From Pseudomonadota bacterium (GTDB taxonomy: Bacteria; Pseudomonadota; Gammaproteobacteria; Burkholderiales; Burkholderiaceae_C), in assembly GCA_021808445.1 (NCBI GenBank), contig JAKBBP010000004.1, positions 1 through 64,000 of the forward strand: DNA of 64,000 nucleotides. The letters run 5' to 3'. Below, piece after piece: positions 9,996 through 19,894 of the stretch. Position 1 is the first letter of the stretch; every line of letters starts with the position of its first letter. A program made the translations under genes and the position numbers. The notes under the pieces are model-generated. The model saw only the letters and a program-made list of their open reading frames with translations, had not been told where the DNA came from and did no database searches.

Positions 9996-10844
9996 TCAGG
10001 AAGGGTTGTAGGCCAGGCGCAGGTACAGCGGCGCGAAGGCCTCGGCCTGGGTGATCTGCACCAGGCCCTCGCGCGCCAGCTCCAGCAGCGCCACGAAGGT
10101 GACCACCGCGTGCAGCACGCCTTGGGTGGGCTCGAACAGATCGGAGAACTCGGCCCAGCGCCGGTCCTGCAGGCGGCGCAGCACCCCGCTCATCACCTCG
10201 CGCATGGAGATCTGCTCGCGTCCGATGGTGTGATGCGCGTTCAGGCGCGCGCGACGCAGCACGTCGGCCCAGGCGCTGCGCAGCTCCTCGACTCCCAGCT
10301 CGGGCAGCAGCGAGCGTGGCGTGCGCTCCACCGCGACCTGCACGCGCCAGAAATCACGCCCGGCCTGTGGCATCGCGTCGAGCTGCTGGGCCGCCAGCTT
10401 CATGCGTTCGTACTCGAGCAGGCGTCGTACCAGTTCCGCGCGCGGATCCTCGGGTTCTCCGCCGTCGGGAGCCGGGGGGCGCGGCAGCAGCATGCGCGAC
10501 TTGATCTCGATGAGCATGGCCGCCATGAGCAGGTATTCGGCGGCCAGTTCCAGGTTGGTGCGCCGGATCTGCTCCACGTATTCCAGGTACTGGCGCGTGA
10601 CCTGGGCCAGAGGAATGTCCAGGATGTTGAAATCCTGGCGCCGGATCAGGTAGAGCAGCAGGTCCAGCGGGCCCTCGAAGGCCTCGAGGAAGACCTCCAG
10701 CGCATCCGGGGGGATGTACAGGTCCTGCGGCAGCTCGAACAGGGGTTGCCCGTACAGCCGGGCCACCGCCAGGCCGTCGACGGTCTGCGGCAGCGAATCC
10801 ACGGCCGCGGCCAGCGCCTGCTCGGGCGCAGTGGAATCGGCCAT
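9996..10844 (-). CDS. scpA: Segregation and condensation protein A
   Basis: ScpA is the kleisin subunit that bridges the heads of SMC in chromosome condensation. 282 residues from the chosen ATG (MADSTAPEQ). The frame is open up to 10961, but that would overlap the DUF3460 gene. Family signatures are [32 protein letters not shown] and the winged-helix C-terminus ([19 protein letters not shown]). No scpB is seen next to it. The overlapping order DUF3460-scpA-panB-panC is typical of Burkholderiales. Confidence 0.93.
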   Translation of the reverse strand: MADSTAPEQALAAAVDSLPQTVDGLAVARLYGQPLFELPQDLYIPPDALEVFLEAFEGPLDLLLYLIRRQDFNILDIPLAQVTRQYLEYVEQIRRTNLELAAEYLLMAAMLIEIKSRMLLPRPPAPDGGEPEDPRAELVRRLLEYERMKLAAQQLDAMPQAGRDFWRVQVAVERTPRSLLPELGVEELRSAWADVLRRARLNAHHTIGREQISMREVMSGVLRRLQDRRWAEFSDLFEPTQGVLHAVVTFVALLELAREGLVQITQAEAFAPLYLRLAYNPS

Positions 10845-10873
10845 CGCGCTGGACACCGGGGCGGCTCCGGCTT

Positions 10874-11071
10874 TCAGTCGATGCCGTACACGTAGGACTT
10901 CTGGCGCACGCGGGCGGCGTCGAATCCTGCGCGCAGCTGGGGGTCCTGCGGACGGTCCCACAGCAGGGCGCGCCCGGCCTTCTGCTCGGATTCGAGCTCG
11001 GGGCGCTGGGACTTCAGTTCCTGCAGGAACCGCGTGGCTTCGGACACATAGGGTTTGACGGCGAAGGGCAT
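10874..11071 (-). CDS. DUF3460 family protein
   Basis: Small protein of 65 residues from MPFAVKPYVSEATRFLQELK to QKSYVYGID. The sequence matches the DUF3460 family, short betaproteobacterial proteins of unknown function typically found beside scpA. An upstream ATG at 11119 would add 16 residues. The shorter start gives the usual family length. No membrane segment or signal peptide. The role is unknown. The strict linkage with scpA suggests a function tied to the same operon only by co-expression. Confidence 0.8.
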   Translation of the reverse strand: MPFAVKPYVSEATRFLQELKSQRPELESEQKAGRALLWDRPQDPQLRAGFDAARVRQKSYVYGID

Positions 11072-11121
11072 GGGCGTCGTACCGGCGTAGGAGGATGGGA
11101 CGAATCGGGGAAACCGCAATC

Positions 11122-12204
11122 TTAGGCGGTTTGCGCCTGCGGGTCCGCGGCCGCGCGCAGCAGACCCAGCGCCGCCTCGCAGGCCAGCGCCGCCGGCGGC
11201 ACCTGCCCGTGTCCGCCGAGGGTGATGCTCAGGCTGCTCAGCTCGGGGCTGAACAGATCCGGGCCGGTGCTCGTGAACAGCATCAGCAGCGGCCGCGCCA
11301 GCGCGGCGGCCAGGTGGCTGAAGCCGCTGTCAACGCCCACCACCAGCGCGGCCCCGGCAAGCAGCCAGGCCATGTCGGTCAGGCTGCCTCTAGGAGCCAG
11401 GCTCGCGGCGCCGGGGGGCCACCTGCCGATCAGGGCCTGGGCGCGGGCCTTCTCGTCCTCGCTGCCCCAGGGCAGCACCAGGCGCAGACCCTGGCCCAGC
11501 AGGCAGTTGCCCAGCGCGTGCCAGTGGTCCTGCGGCCAGAGTTTGTCCGGCTTGGAGGCGCCGTGCGCGAGCACGGCATAGGGGGAGGGCGGAGCGAATG
11601 CGCAGGGCGTGGGCCCGGCGAAGGCCTGGCGCAGGCCATAGCGCGGCGGGCCCGAGACGTCCGTGTCGAACACCGCCTGGGCGAACAGGCGTCGCCCGGG
11701 GGTGCCGTGCACCCCGGGGGGGCGCGCGTAGTGCCGATCGAACAGGCGCGCGGCCAGCGGCTCGCCGCCGCAGTCCGCGGCACGGTAGCCCACGCGCAGC
11801 CCTCCCGGCGCCAGGCGCGCCAGGCGCGCCACCAGCGCGCTCTTGAGCACGCTCTGGGGATCCCAGATCAGGTCGAAGGCCTGGCCGCGCAGCGCGCGCA
11901 TGCGGCGCAGGAGCTCGGGCAGCGCCCCGGCGCGACGCCCTTGCGCATCCTTCAGCGGCAAGGCATGCACCGCCCGCACGCCCGGGTGCATGCGCGGGAT
12001 TTCGGCGAAGCGCCGATCGACCGCCCAATGCAGCTCCAGCCCGGGCCAGCGCGCCAGGATGTCCGAGACGGCGGGCAGGGTCTGCACCTGATCGCCCATG
12101 GCCGACAGCTGCACCAGCAGCACGCGTCCGTGCCCGTCCGGGCGGGGGCCCGACCAGCGCAGCGAGGCATTCGGGGAGCCGGCGACCGGCAGCGGGGGGC
12201 TCAC
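11122..12204 (-). CDS. waaC: Lipopolysaccharide heptosyltransferase I (glycosyltransferase family 9)
   Basis: Adds the first heptose to Kdo2-lipid A at the cytoplasmic face of the inner membrane. 360 residues from a GTG at 12204 whose GTGA overlaps the kdoO stop by 4 nt, a classic translational-coupling junction. The family-9 signature VLLVQLSAMGDQVQTLPAV lies near the N-terminus, and the C-terminal donor site is VVGVDSGFSHLAAALARP. The open frame continues upstream through kdoO in another reading frame but is not protein-like there. Heptosyltransferase I rather than II is inferred from the motif order and the Kdo-modifying neighbour. Confidence 0.88.
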   Translation of the reverse strand: MSPPLPVAGSPNASLRWSGPRPDGHGRVLLVQLSAMGDQVQTLPAVSDILARWPGLELHWAVDRRFAEIPRMHPGVRAVHALPLKDAQGRRAGALPELLRRMRALRGQAFDLIWDPQSVLKSALVARLARLAPGGLRVGYRAADCGGEPLAARLFDRHYARPPGVHGTPGRRLFAQAVFDTDVSGPPRYGLRQAFAGPTPCAFAPPSPYAVLAHGASKPDKLWPQDHWHALGNCLLGQGLRLVLPWGSEDEKARAQALIGRWPPGAASLAPRGSLTDMAWLLAGAALVVGVDSGFSHLAAALARPLLMLFTSTGPDLFSPELSSLSITLGGHGQVPPAALACEAALGLLRAAADPQAQTA

Positions 12205-13139
12205 GAATGCCGGGGCGGCACGCCCAGGTCGCGCCCGAGCACCCGCTCGAGCACGCGCAACGGAGCCGTCGACGGCACCAGCTGGTCGTCCGGGTGCAGG
12301 TAGAAGGTCTGCTCCATCATGTGCTGTCCGCCCATCACCGCATGCAGCACCTGGTCGGAGAACACCACCCAGGTGCTGCCCGGGGCGAAATCCACCGCGG
12401 CCTGGGGTGCCTCGCGCTGGTAGTCCAGGTCGGCCTTGGCCAGGTCGTGCAGTTGCAGCATGGCCTGATCGTAGGGCGTGCGCAGGGCCTTGGTCACGCG
12501 CAGCAGGCGCAGCAGTCTGGCCGAGCCGGGAAAGGCGGGGCGCAGGCGCGGGGCGAAGCGCTCGGCGAAATCGGCGAAGGCCTCGCCCACGCGCCACTGG
12601 CGCGCGCGCTGGCCGGGGTGCACGTTCGTGAAGACCCGCAGCAGGCGCACCCCCCGCATCGGATTGGAGGGAAAGGCGTCCACATGCAGCCGGGTGTCGT
12701 CCTGGCGCCAGGACCGATGGCGGTTTTCCACCTCGAAGGGGCGCAGCGAGGCGTTGCCGGCCCGCAGCTTGCCGCGGTATTGCGGGAACAGGCGCTCGAC
12801 CAGTTGCGCGGACTGCTGGGCAAAGCGCTCGATCATCGCGCGCAGCCGCGCCAGCTCCGCCTCCTGGCCCTGCGCGCCCCGCAGTTCGCCCGACTCGCGC
12901 AGGCTGATGTTCTTGGCCTGCCCGTTGCTCCAGCGGGGATCCAGGAAGCGCGCCTCCCCTTCGAGCAGCGAGAAGGGCATGCGCGCGAAGCGCAGCACGC
13001 AGCCGGCCTCCACCAGATGTTCGAGGTGCCGGCTGGGGCCCTGCTCGTAGGCGGTGTCGTCGAAGTCGCGCAACACCTGCTGCGGCGTGGGCTGGGTCGG
13101 CCGGCGCTCCCCGGGCAGGTTCATCGGGCCTGAGGTCAT
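12201..13139 (-). CDS. kdoO: Kdo hydroxylase (3-deoxy-D-manno-octulosonic acid 3-hydroxylase)
   Basis: 312 residues. An Fe(II)/2-oxoglutarate dioxygenase-like protein of the KdoO family that hydroxylates Kdo of lipid A in Burkholderia and Yersinia. The HVDAFPSNP segment has the HxD metal motif, and the distal histidine is in the DQVLHAVMGGQHMMEQTFYLH region. It overlaps waaC by 4 nt, consistent with a shared job in the LPS inner core. The start at 13139 follows the metG stop by about 20 nt with a GAGG upstream. An ATG five codons later is possible. Confidence 0.88.
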   Translation of the reverse strand: MTSGPMNLPGERRPTQPTPQQVLRDFDDTAYEQGPSRHLEHLVEAGCVLRFARMPFSLLEGEARFLDPRWSNGQAKNISLRESGELRGAQGQEAELARLRAMIERFAQQSAQLVERLFPQYRGKLRAGNASLRPFEVENRHRSWRQDDTRLHVDAFPSNPMRGVRLLRVFTNVHPGQRARQWRVGEAFADFAERFAPRLRPAFPGSARLLRLLRVTKALRTPYDQAMLQLHDLAKADLDYQREAPQAAVDFAPGSTWVVFSDQVLHAVMGGQHMMEQTFYLHPDDQLVPSTAPLRVLERVLGRDLGVPPRHS

Positions 13140-13159
13140 GGCTGCTCGCGCCTCGCGGC

Positions 13160-15340
13160 TCAGTTCACCCGCATGCCGGGCCTTGCGCCCGTGTCGGGGG
13201 ACAGCAGGAAAATGCCCGGCGTTCCGTCGTCAGCCGAGGCGGCCAGCACCATGCCTTCGCTGAGCCCGAACTTCATCTTGCGCGGCGCCAGGTTGGCCAC
13301 CACCACGGTGAGCTTGCCCACCAGCGCGGCCGGATCGTAGGCCGAGGCGATGCCGGAGAACACGTTGCGCAGACGCGGCTGCCCCGCGTCGTCGCGCTCG
13401 CCCAGGTCGAGGCTCAGGCGCAGCAGCTTGGTGGAGCCTTCGACGGCCGCGGCGTCGTGGATGCGCGCGATGCGCAGCTCCACACGGGCGAAATCGTCGA
13501 TGCCGATGCTGGCCGGCGTGCCGTTCTGGGCGCGCGGCGCCGGGGCGGCGCCCGCGGGAGCGGCGGCAGGCGTGGCGGGCGCGGCAGGCGCCTCGGGCTC
13601 CAGCAGTCGCTGCAGGCTGGCGGGGTCCACACGCTGCATCAGGTGACGATAAGGAGCCACCCGTCGCGGCAGCTCGGCACAGTCGCTCCAGAGGAAGTCG
13701 CGCTCCAGCCCGAACAGTTCGCGGGCCACGCGCGACGCGGTGCCCGGCAGCACCGGCGCCAGCACCACCGACAGGGTCCAGAAGCCCGCCAGCGCCCGGG
13801 AGCACACATCCTGAAGCTCGGCGCGGCGCGCCGGGTCCTTGGCCAGCACCCAGGGCTGTGCGCTGTCGAAAGCCGCGTTGATGCGGTCGGCATGGGCCAT
13901 GATCTCGCGCAGGGCTCGCGCATACTCACGTCCGTCCAGCGCGGTGCGCACGTCATGCGCCAGGGCCTGGGCGGACTCGCGCATCGCGTCGGTGGCGCCC
14001 AGGTAGTCCAGTCGACCGTCGAAATGCTGCGCGATGAAGCGGCTCGCGCGGCTGGCGATGTTCACGTACTTGCCGATGAGGTCGCTGTTCACGCGGGCCA
14101 CGAAATCCTCGGCGCCGAAGTCGAGGTCGTCGACACGTGCCGACAGCTTGGCGGCCAGGTAGTAGCGCAGCCATTCGGGATCGAGCTTGAGCTCCAGGTA
14201 GCGAAGCGGCGAGATTCCGGTGCCCCGGCTCTTGCTCATCTTCTCGCCTCCGACCGTCACGTGGCCGTGCACGTTGATCTGGCCCGGCGTCTTGCGCCCC
14301 GAGTAGTGCAGCATCGCGGGCCAGAACAGCGTGTGGAAGTACACGATGTCCTTGCCGATGAAATGCACCTGTTCCACCGAGGGGTCGGCCACGAATTCGT
14401 CGAAGCTTTGCGGGGTCCGCGAAGGCTCGTGCCAGTGCGCGGCCGCCTGGCCCTTGTCGAAGTGGTTCTTCAGGCTCGCCAGGTAGCCGATGGGCGCGTC
14501 CAGCCAGACGTAGAAGTACTTGCCCGGCGCGTCGGGGATCTCGATGCCGAAATACGGCGCGTCGCGGGAGATGTCCCAGTCGGCCAGCCCGCCGTGCCCG
14601 TGTTCATCGACTGCGAACCACTCGCGCACCTTGTTGAGCACCTCGGACTGCAGGCGCGGGGTGCCGTGCGCGCCGCTGCCCTGGGTCCAGTCGCGCAGGA
14701 ACTCCGCGCAGCGCGGCGAGGACAGCTGGAAGAAGTAATGCTCGCTGCTGCGCAGCTCCGGCGTGGCTCCGGACAGCACCGAGTAGGGCTTGCGCAGCTC
14801 CGTGGGTCCGTAGACCGCGCCGCAGACCTCGCAGGAATCGCCGTACTGGTCGGCGGAATCGCATTTCGGGCAGTGGCCCTTGATGTAGCGGTCGGGCAGG
14901 AACATGCCCTTGACGGGGTCGTAGAACTGCTCGATCGAGCGCGCGTAGATCAGGCCCGCCCGGCGCAGCGCGAGATAGATGTCCTGCGCCAGACGGTGGT
15001 TCTCCGGGCCGTCGGTGCTGTGCCAGTTGTCGAAGCGGATGAGAAAGCCATCCAGGTAGGCCTTGCGTCCGGCGGCGATGTCGGCGACGAAGGCCTGCGG
15101 GGTCTTGCCCGCCTTCTCGGCGGCGATCATGATGGGCGCGCCGTGCGCGTCGTCGGCGCAGACGAAGTGCACCTCGTGCCCCAGCATGCGCTGCAGGCGC
15201 ACCCAGATGTCGGCCTGGATGTACTCCATCATGTGGCCGATGTGGAAGGCGCCGTTGGCGTAGGGCAACGCCGTGGTGACGAACAGGCGTCGCTTCGCGG
15301 CGGGCGGGGTGCTGGAGGGGGAGGACGTCGGCGAGCTCAT
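13160..15340 (-). CDS. metG: Methionyl-tRNA synthetase
   Basis: Charges tRNA-Met. 726 residues, the long form with a C-terminal tRNA-binding (Trbp111/EMAP-II) domain at about 620-726. HIGH is at 33-36, the zinc knuckle CPKC...CEVC around 155-170, and KMSKS at about 367-371. An Ala/Pro-rich linker (about 590-620) joins the anticodon domain to the tRNA-binding domain. It is divergent from apbC, the standard betaproteobacterial arrangement. The region between the two starts (211 bp) holds both promoters. Confidence 0.98.
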   Translation of the reverse strand: MSSPTSSPSSTPPAAKRRLFVTTALPYANGAFHIGHMMEYIQADIWVRLQRMLGHEVHFVCADDAHGAPIMIAAEKAGKTPQAFVADIAAGRKAYLDGFLIRFDNWHSTDGPENHRLAQDIYLALRRAGLIYARSIEQFYDPVKGMFLPDRYIKGHCPKCDSADQYGDSCEVCGAVYGPTELRKPYSVLSGATPELRSSEHYFFQLSSPRCAEFLRDWTQGSGAHGTPRLQSEVLNKVREWFAVDEHGHGGLADWDISRDAPYFGIEIPDAPGKYFYVWLDAPIGYLASLKNHFDKGQAAAHWHEPSRTPQSFDEFVADPSVEQVHFIGKDIVYFHTLFWPAMLHYSGRKTPGQINVHGHVTVGGEKMSKSRGTGISPLRYLELKLDPEWLRYYLAAKLSARVDDLDFGAEDFVARVNSDLIGKYVNIASRASRFIAQHFDGRLDYLGATDAMRESAQALAHDVRTALDGREYARALREIMAHADRINAAFDSAQPWVLAKDPARRAELQDVCSRALAGFWTLSVVLAPVLPGTASRVARELFGLERDFLWSDCAELPRRVAPYRHLMQRVDPASLQRLLEPEAPAAPATPAAAPAGAAPAPRAQNGTPASIGIDDFARVELRIARIHDAAAVEGSTKLLRLSLDLGERDDAGQPRLRNVFSGIASAYDPAALVGKLTVVVANLAPRKMKFGLSEGMVLAASADDGTPGIFLLSPDTGARPGMRVN

Positions 15341-15439
15341 GCGCGGTGGAATGCTGGCCGCCCGGCGGGGGCCGGCGCGGCGGGGGCGACTGGGGCCGGC
15401 ACGGGCCGGCGAGGCGGCGCGGGGCGCGCCGAATGCGTC

Positions 15440-15445
15440 ATTGTA
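15440..15445 (-). promoter_or_regulatory. Candidate metG -10 box
   Basis: On the minus strand the sequence TACAAT occurs about 100 nt upstream of the metG start. No convincing -35 hexamer is visible, and the assignment rests on the -10 match in an otherwise very GC-rich spacer. Confidence 0.35.
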
Positions 15446-15551
15446 GGCAGGCGCCGCGCAGCCTTGTGCCGGGCGGGGCTAGACTTGCGGGCGCCAGTGC
15501 GCCCGTGCCGGGGCACGCCGAATCCTGTCACTCCGTTCACCCCCCCTCACC

Positions 15552-16652
15552 ATGTCCTCGTTGCCGACCCAGGAACAGATCGAACAAGCCCTCGACGCCC
15601 TTGCCGACCCTGGCAGCGGCCAGGGGCTGCGTGCCGCGCGCGTGCTGCGCAAGGTGGAGACGGCCGGCTCGACCGTGCGCGTGCAGCTGCAGTTCGGCTA
15701 TCCGGCGCGCAGCCAGCACGAGGCCCTGCGCGAGGCCGTGCGCCATGCCGTGCGGGCCCTGCCCGGGGCTGCGTCGGCCGACGTGCAGGTGGATATTTCC
15801 ACGCGTATCGACGCCCACTCGGTCCAGCCCGGCGTTCGCACCCTCGAGGGCGTGCGCAACGTGATCGCGGTGGCCTCTGGCAAGGGCGGGGTGGGAAAGA
15901 GCACCACGGCGGCCAACCTGGCGCTGGCGCTGGCCAGCGAAGGAGCCAAGGTCGGGTTGCTCGACGCCGACATCTACGGCCCCTCCCAGCAGATGATGCT
16001 GGGCCTGCAGGGCCGCCCGCAGAGCAGCGACGGCAAGACCATGGAGCCCCTGATCGGGCACGGCCTGCAGGTCATGTCCATCGGCGTGCTGATGGACGCG
16101 GACACGCCGATGATCTGGCGCGGCCCGATGGCCACACAGGCGCTGGAGCAACTGCTGCACCAGACCCGCTGGCAGGATCTGGACTACCTGGTGGTGGACA
16201 TGCCTCCCGGCACCGGCGACATCCAGCTCACGCTGAGCCAGCGCGTGCCCCTGACCGGCGCGGTGATCGTCACCACGCCCCAGGACATCGCCCTGCTGGA
16301 TGCCCGCAAGGGCCTGAAGATGTTCGAGAAAGTGCAGGTTCCGGTGCTGGGTATCGTCGAGAACATGGCCACCCACGTGTGCTCGAACTGCGGTCATGTG
16401 GAAGCCATTTTTGGCAGCGGCGGGGGCCAGCGCATGGCCGAGGATTACGGCGTGGAGCTGCTGGGCTCGCTGCCGCTGGACCTGCGCATCCGCGAGCAGG
16501 CCGACAGCGGCACCCCCAGCGTGGCGGCCGAGCCGCAGGGGGCTGCCGCCGCCGAATACCTGGCCATCGCCCGGCGCCTGGGCGCCCGCGTGGCCCAGCG
16601 GGCGCGGGACTATTCATCGCGCTTTCCCAGCATCAAGGTGGTGGATACCTGA
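15552..16652 (+). CDS. apbC: Iron-sulfur cluster carrier protein (Mrp/NBP35 family)
   Basis: Cytoplasmic P-loop ATPase that carries and delivers Fe-S clusters. 366 residues: an N-terminal MIP18-like domain (1-95), then the deviant Walker A SGKGGVGKST (about 110-119). VVDMPPGTGD follows, and the cluster-binding CSNC pair is at about C277/C280. All family features are intact. It is divergent from metG and monocistronic as far as can be seen. fadD follows behind its own promoter. Confidence 0.97.
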   Translation: MSSLPTQEQIEQALDALADPGSGQGLRAARVLRKVETAGSTVRVQLQFGYPARSQHEALREAVRHAVRALPGAASADVQVDISTRIDAHSVQPGVRTLEGVRNVIAVASGKGGVGKSTTAANLALALASEGAKVGLLDADIYGPSQQMMLGLQGRPQSSDGKTMEPLIGHGLQVMSIGVLMDADTPMIWRGPMATQALEQLLHQTRWQDLDYLVVDMPPGTGDIQLTLSQRVPLTGAVIVTTPQDIALLDARKGLKMFEKVQVPVLGIVENMATHVCSNCGHVEAIFGSGGGQRMAEDYGVELLGSLPLDLRIREQADSGTPSVAAEPQGAAAAEYLAIARRLGARVAQRARDYSSRFPSIKVVDT

Positions 16653-16714
16653 GGCCGGGGAGCCAGAGCCCTGCCGGTCGTGAGGACGGGCTGGGCAAGC
16701 CGGGGTGCTGCGGG

Positions 16715-16747
16715 TTATGCTTCGCGGACATACGAACGATCGTTCGT
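16715..16747 (+). promoter_or_regulatory. fadD promoter with a perfect 16-bp palindromic operator
   Basis: ACGAACGATCGTTCGT (16732-16747) is a perfect palindrome that stands out from the surrounding GC-rich DNA. A TATGCT -10-like box is at 16715-16720. The palindrome therefore covers the initial transcribed region, a repressor position. Inverted repeats of this shape are typical TetR-family operators, and fatty-acid genes in betaproteobacteria are controlled by such regulators (PsrA/FadP-type). Which regulator binds cannot be said from the sequence. Confidence 0.6.
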
Positions 16748-16791
16748 TTTTCCGCCCCGCAGAAGGGCGGTTTCCTGACGAGGAGAACCCG

Positions 16792-18489
16792 ATGGACCGA
16801 CCCTGGCTCGCGCAGTACCCGCACGGCGTGCCCGCCGACATCGACCCCGGCGCGTTCCGGTCCCTGCCCGGACTGTTGCAGCGCAGTTTCGAGCAGTTCG
16901 GCGACCGCCCGGCTTTCGCGTTCATGGGCAGGCGCACCAGCTATGCCCAGTGGGATCGTGATTCGGCGGCTCTGGCGGCATGGCTGCAGGCCCAGGGGCT
17001 GCGCCCGGGCGAGCGCATCGCGCTGATGATGCCCAACGTGCCGCAGTACCCCATCGCCGTGGCCGCGGCCCTGCGTGCCGGGTTGGTCGTGGTGAACGTG
17101 AATCCCCTGTACACCGCGCGCGAGCTGGAGCACCAACTCCTCGACAGCGGGGCCAGCGCCATGGTCATCCTGGAGAACTTCGCCCACACCCTGGAGCAGG
17201 TCGGGGAGCGTGCGGGGCTGCGCGTGGTGCTGGTGGCCAGCATGGGCGACATGCTGGGAGGACTCAAGGGCGGGGTGGTCAACCTGGTCGTGCGCCACCT
17301 CAAGCACCTGGTCCCCAGGTTTTCGCTGCCCGGCCATCATCGCTTCGCCCGGGCCCTGGCCCGCGGCCGTGGCATGGCCTTCACCCCCGTCGAGGCGCGA
17401 GCCGAGGATGTCGCGGTACTGCAGTACACGGGCGGTACCACCGGGGTGTCCAAGGGCGCGGCGCTGAGCCACCGCAACCTGATTGCCAACGTGCTGCAAA
17501 GCGACGCCTGGAACCAGCCGGCCCTGCGCAGGCATCCCGAGCTGGCCCAGATGAACACGGTATGCGCGCTTCCGCTCTATCACATCTTCGCCTTCACCGT
17601 GGTCATGTTCCTGTCGGCCTACCAGGGCGGAATGATCGTGCTGATTCCCAACCCGCGCGACCTGAAGGCGACCATCGACGAGCTCAGCCGCTACGAGCTG
17701 CATTGCTTCCCGGCCGTGAACACGCTGTTCAACGCGCTGCTGCATCACCCGGATTTCGCGCGCCTGGACACCCGCAAGCTGATGCTTTCGGTGGGGGGTG
17801 GCATGGCGGTGCAGGAGGCGGTGGCCCGGCAATGGCTGCAACGCACGGGCTGCCCCATCTGCGAGGGCTACGGCCTGTCGGAGACCTCGCCCTCCGTGTG
17901 CTGCAATCCCACGGATACGGATCACTTCAGCGGCACCATCGGTCTGCCGCTGCCGTCCACCGAGATGGTCGTCGTGGACGACGACGGACAGGTGCTGCCG
18001 GCCGGCGAGCGCGGCGAAGTCGCGGTGCGCGGCCCGCAGGTCATGCAGGGCTACTGGGGGCGCCCGGACGATACCGCGCGCGCCTTCACCTCCGAGGGAT
18101 TCTTCAAGACCGGCGACGTGGGCATCATCGACGCACAGGGTTACGTGCGCATCGTGGACCGCAAGAAGGACATGATCCTCGTCTCGGGCTTCAACGTCTA
18201 TCCCAACGAGATCGAGGATGTCGCGGTATCCCACCCGGGGGTGCTGGAAGCGGCCGCGGTGGGCGTGCCGGATCCGGATTCCGGGGAGTCCGTGCTGCTG
18301 TTCGTCGTGCGTTCCGATCCCTCGCTGGACGAGGTCAGCCTGCGTGCCTGGCTGGCCGAGCGCCTCACCGGCTACAAGCGGCCCCGGCGCATCGAGTTCC
18401 GCGACGAATTGCCCAAGACTTCGGTGGGCAAGATCCTGCGCCGCTCGCTGCGCGAGCAGATGGTGCAGCGTCAGGCCGCGCGCCCCTGA
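16792..18489 (+). CDS. fadD: Long-chain acyl-CoA ligase
   Basis: Activates fatty acids to acyl-CoA for beta-oxidation at the inner membrane face. 565 residues from [17 protein letters not shown], close to E. coli FadD (561). This ATG has a strong AGGAGA site (16781-16786). The frame is open to 16705, but that would run through the operator. The AMP-binding motif [12 protein letters not shown] is near residues 211-222. GYGLSETSP and the C-terminal [13 protein letters not shown] with the catalytic lysine are present. cca follows 19 nt after the stop. Confidence 0.95.
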   Translation: MDRPWLAQYPHGVPADIDPGAFRSLPGLLQRSFEQFGDRPAFAFMGRRTSYAQWDRDSAALAAWLQAQGLRPGERIALMMPNVPQYPIAVAAALRAGLVVVNVNPLYTARELEHQLLDSGASAMVILENFAHTLEQVGERAGLRVVLVASMGDMLGGLKGGVVNLVVRHLKHLVPRFSLPGHHRFARALARGRGMAFTPVEARAEDVAVLQYTGGTTGVSKGAALSHRNLIANVLQSDAWNQPALRRHPELAQMNTVCALPLYHIFAFTVVMFLSAYQGGMIVLIPNPRDLKATIDELSRYELHCFPAVNTLFNALLHHPDFARLDTRKLMLSVGGGMAVQEAVARQWLQRTGCPICEGYGLSETSPSVCCNPTDTDHFSGTIGLPLPSTEMVVVDDDGQVLPAGERGEVAVRGPQVMQGYWGRPDDTARAFTSEGFFKTGDVGIIDAQGYVRIVDRKKDMILVSGFNVYPNEIEDVAVSHPGVLEAAAVGVPDPDSGESVLLFVVRSDPSLDEVSLRAWLAERLTGYKRPRRIEFRDELPKTSVGKILRRSLREQMVQRQAARP

Positions 18490-18508
18490 GGGAAGGACCC
18501 CTGTCGCC

Positions 18509-19819
18509 ATGACATCGCCGCGGTTTCCCGGTCGCGCCTACATCGTCGGCGGGGCGGTGCGCGACTCGCTGCTCGGTCGCCCGGTGCACGATCGCGACTG
18601 GGTGGTGGTCGGCGCCACCGCGCAGCAGATGATCGAGGCCGGCTTTCGCCCGGTGGGGCGCGATTTCCCGGTGTTCCTGCATCCGCTCAGCGGCGCCGAG
18701 TACGCGCTTGCGCGCACCGAGCGCAAGACCGGGGCGGGGTATCGGGGATTTGTCGTGCATGCCGATCCGGACGTGAGCCTGGAGCAGGATCTGCAGCGTC
18801 GCGACCTCAGCATCAACGCCATGGCGCAGGACGAGCAGGGCAACATCATCGATCCCTGGGGCGGGCGCCGTGACCTGGAGCAAGGCGTGCTGCGGCACGT
18901 GGGCCCCGCCTTCGCGGAGGACCCGGTGCGCATTCTTCGCGTGGCCCGCTTCGCGGCGCGCCTGCCGCAGTTCCGGCTGCATCCCGACACCTTGCAACTC
19001 ATGCGCGGCATGGTGGAGGCCGGCGAGGTCGACGCACTGGTTCCCGAGCGCGTGTGGCAGGAAATGGCACGCGGCCTGATGGAGGATGATCCGCGGCGCA
19101 TGTTCGAGGTGCTGCGCGACTGCGGCGCGCTGGCGCGGGTGCTGCCCGAGCTGGACGCCTTGTGGGGCGTGCCCCAGCGCGCGGACGCCCATCCGGAAAT
19201 CGATTGCGGGGAACACCAGATGCTGGTGCTGCAGGCCGCCGCCGCCGCGGGCGCGCCGCTCGCGGTGCGCTGGGCCTGCCTGATGCACGACCTGGGCAAG
19301 GCGCTGACCCCGGCGCAGATGCTGCCGCGTCACATCGGTCACGAGGCGCGCAGCGTGCGCCTGGCCGCAGCCGTGGCCGAGCGCCTGCGCGTTCCCTCCG
19401 AATGCGCCGAGCTGGCGGCGGTGGTCTGCGCCGAGCATGGGCATGTGCATCAAAGCCTGGACCTCGGCGCCGCGGCCACGCTGCGCCTGCTGCAGCGTTG
19501 CGACGCGTTGCGCCGCCCGCAGCGCTTCGGGCTGGTGCTGCAAGCCTGCCGCGCCGACCATCTCGGGCGCGGGGGCGACTGGCCCGGGCGGCCCTATCCG
19601 CAGGAGGCCCGCCTGCTGGCCGCGCAGGCCGCCGCGCTGGAGGTGGATGCCGGCGCGGTGGCTCGCCAGGCCGTGCAGCGTGGCCCCGGTGGGCGGGCCG
19701 AGGCGCAGGGACAGGCGCAGGGACAGGCGCAGGGACAGGCGCAGGAGATCGCGCTGGCCGTGGCGCGCGCGCGCGAGCAGGCCATCGAGCGGGCCCTGGC
19801 CGGGAAGCCGCCGGCCTGA
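18509..19819 (+). CDS. cca: Multifunctional CCA protein (tRNA nucleotidyltransferase)
   Basis: Adds or repairs the CCA end of tRNAs. 436 residues with the class II nucleotidyltransferase head ([10 protein letters not shown], then DRDWVVVG with the catalytic aspartates). The [10 protein letters not shown] motif follows, and an HD phosphohydrolase domain around residue 258 ([10 protein letters not shown]) marks the multifunctional proteobacterial type. Near the C-terminus a Gln/Ala/Gly insertion ([13 protein letters not shown]) is encoded by a 12-bp tandem repeat. It lies after the HD domain, so activity is probably unaffected. Start: ATG 18509. Confidence 0.96.
   Translation: MTSPRFPGRAYIVGGAVRDSLLGRPVHDRDWVVVGATAQQMIEAGFRPVGRDFPVFLHPLSGAEYALARTERKTGAGYRGFVVHADPDVSLEQDLQRRDLSINAMAQDEQGNIIDPWGGRRDLEQGVLRHVGPAFAEDPVRILRVARFAARLPQFRLHPDTLQLMRGMVEAGEVDALVPERVWQEMARGLMEDDPRRMFEVLRDCGALARVLPELDALWGVPQRADAHPEIDCGEHQMLVLQAAAAAGAPLAVRWACLMHDLGKALTPAQMLPRHIGHEARSVRLAAAVAERLRVPSECAELAAVVCAEHGHVHQSLDLGAAATLRLLQRCDALRRPQRFGLVLQACRADHLGRGGDWPGRPYPQEARLLAAQAAALEVDAGAVARQAVQRGPGGRAEAQGQAQGQAQGQAQEIALAVARAREQAIERALAGKPPA
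19701..19744 (+). repeat. 12-bp tandem repeat inside cca
   Basis: AGGCGCAGGGAC is repeated three full times plus 8 bp with no mismatch. The unit is four codons, so copy-number change keeps the reading frame. It encodes the repeating Gln-Gly-Gln-Ala tract near the end of the CCA enzyme. Confidence 0.95.
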
Positions 19820-19848
19820 GCCGATCGGCGCGGGCTTCAACGAGCTCT

Positions 19849-19882
19849 CCAAGGGGGCCTGCGGGCGCCCGCGGGCCCTTGG
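19849..19882. terminator. Long inverted repeat between convergent cca and LysR genes
   Basis: CCAAGG (19849-19854) ... CCTTGG (19877-19882) encloses further complementary GC-rich arms centred at about 19866. It sits between two convergent genes, so a bidirectional terminator or transcript-stabilising hairpin is likely. It has no T-tract and is not a classical intrinsic terminator. Confidence 0.45.
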
Positions 19883-19894
19883 CCCCTGGGTTCC

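Noticed and set aside
13457-17026. A 1189-codon open frame on the plus strand
   Set aside because: Shadow of metG, apbC and the fadD start; no protein-like composition.
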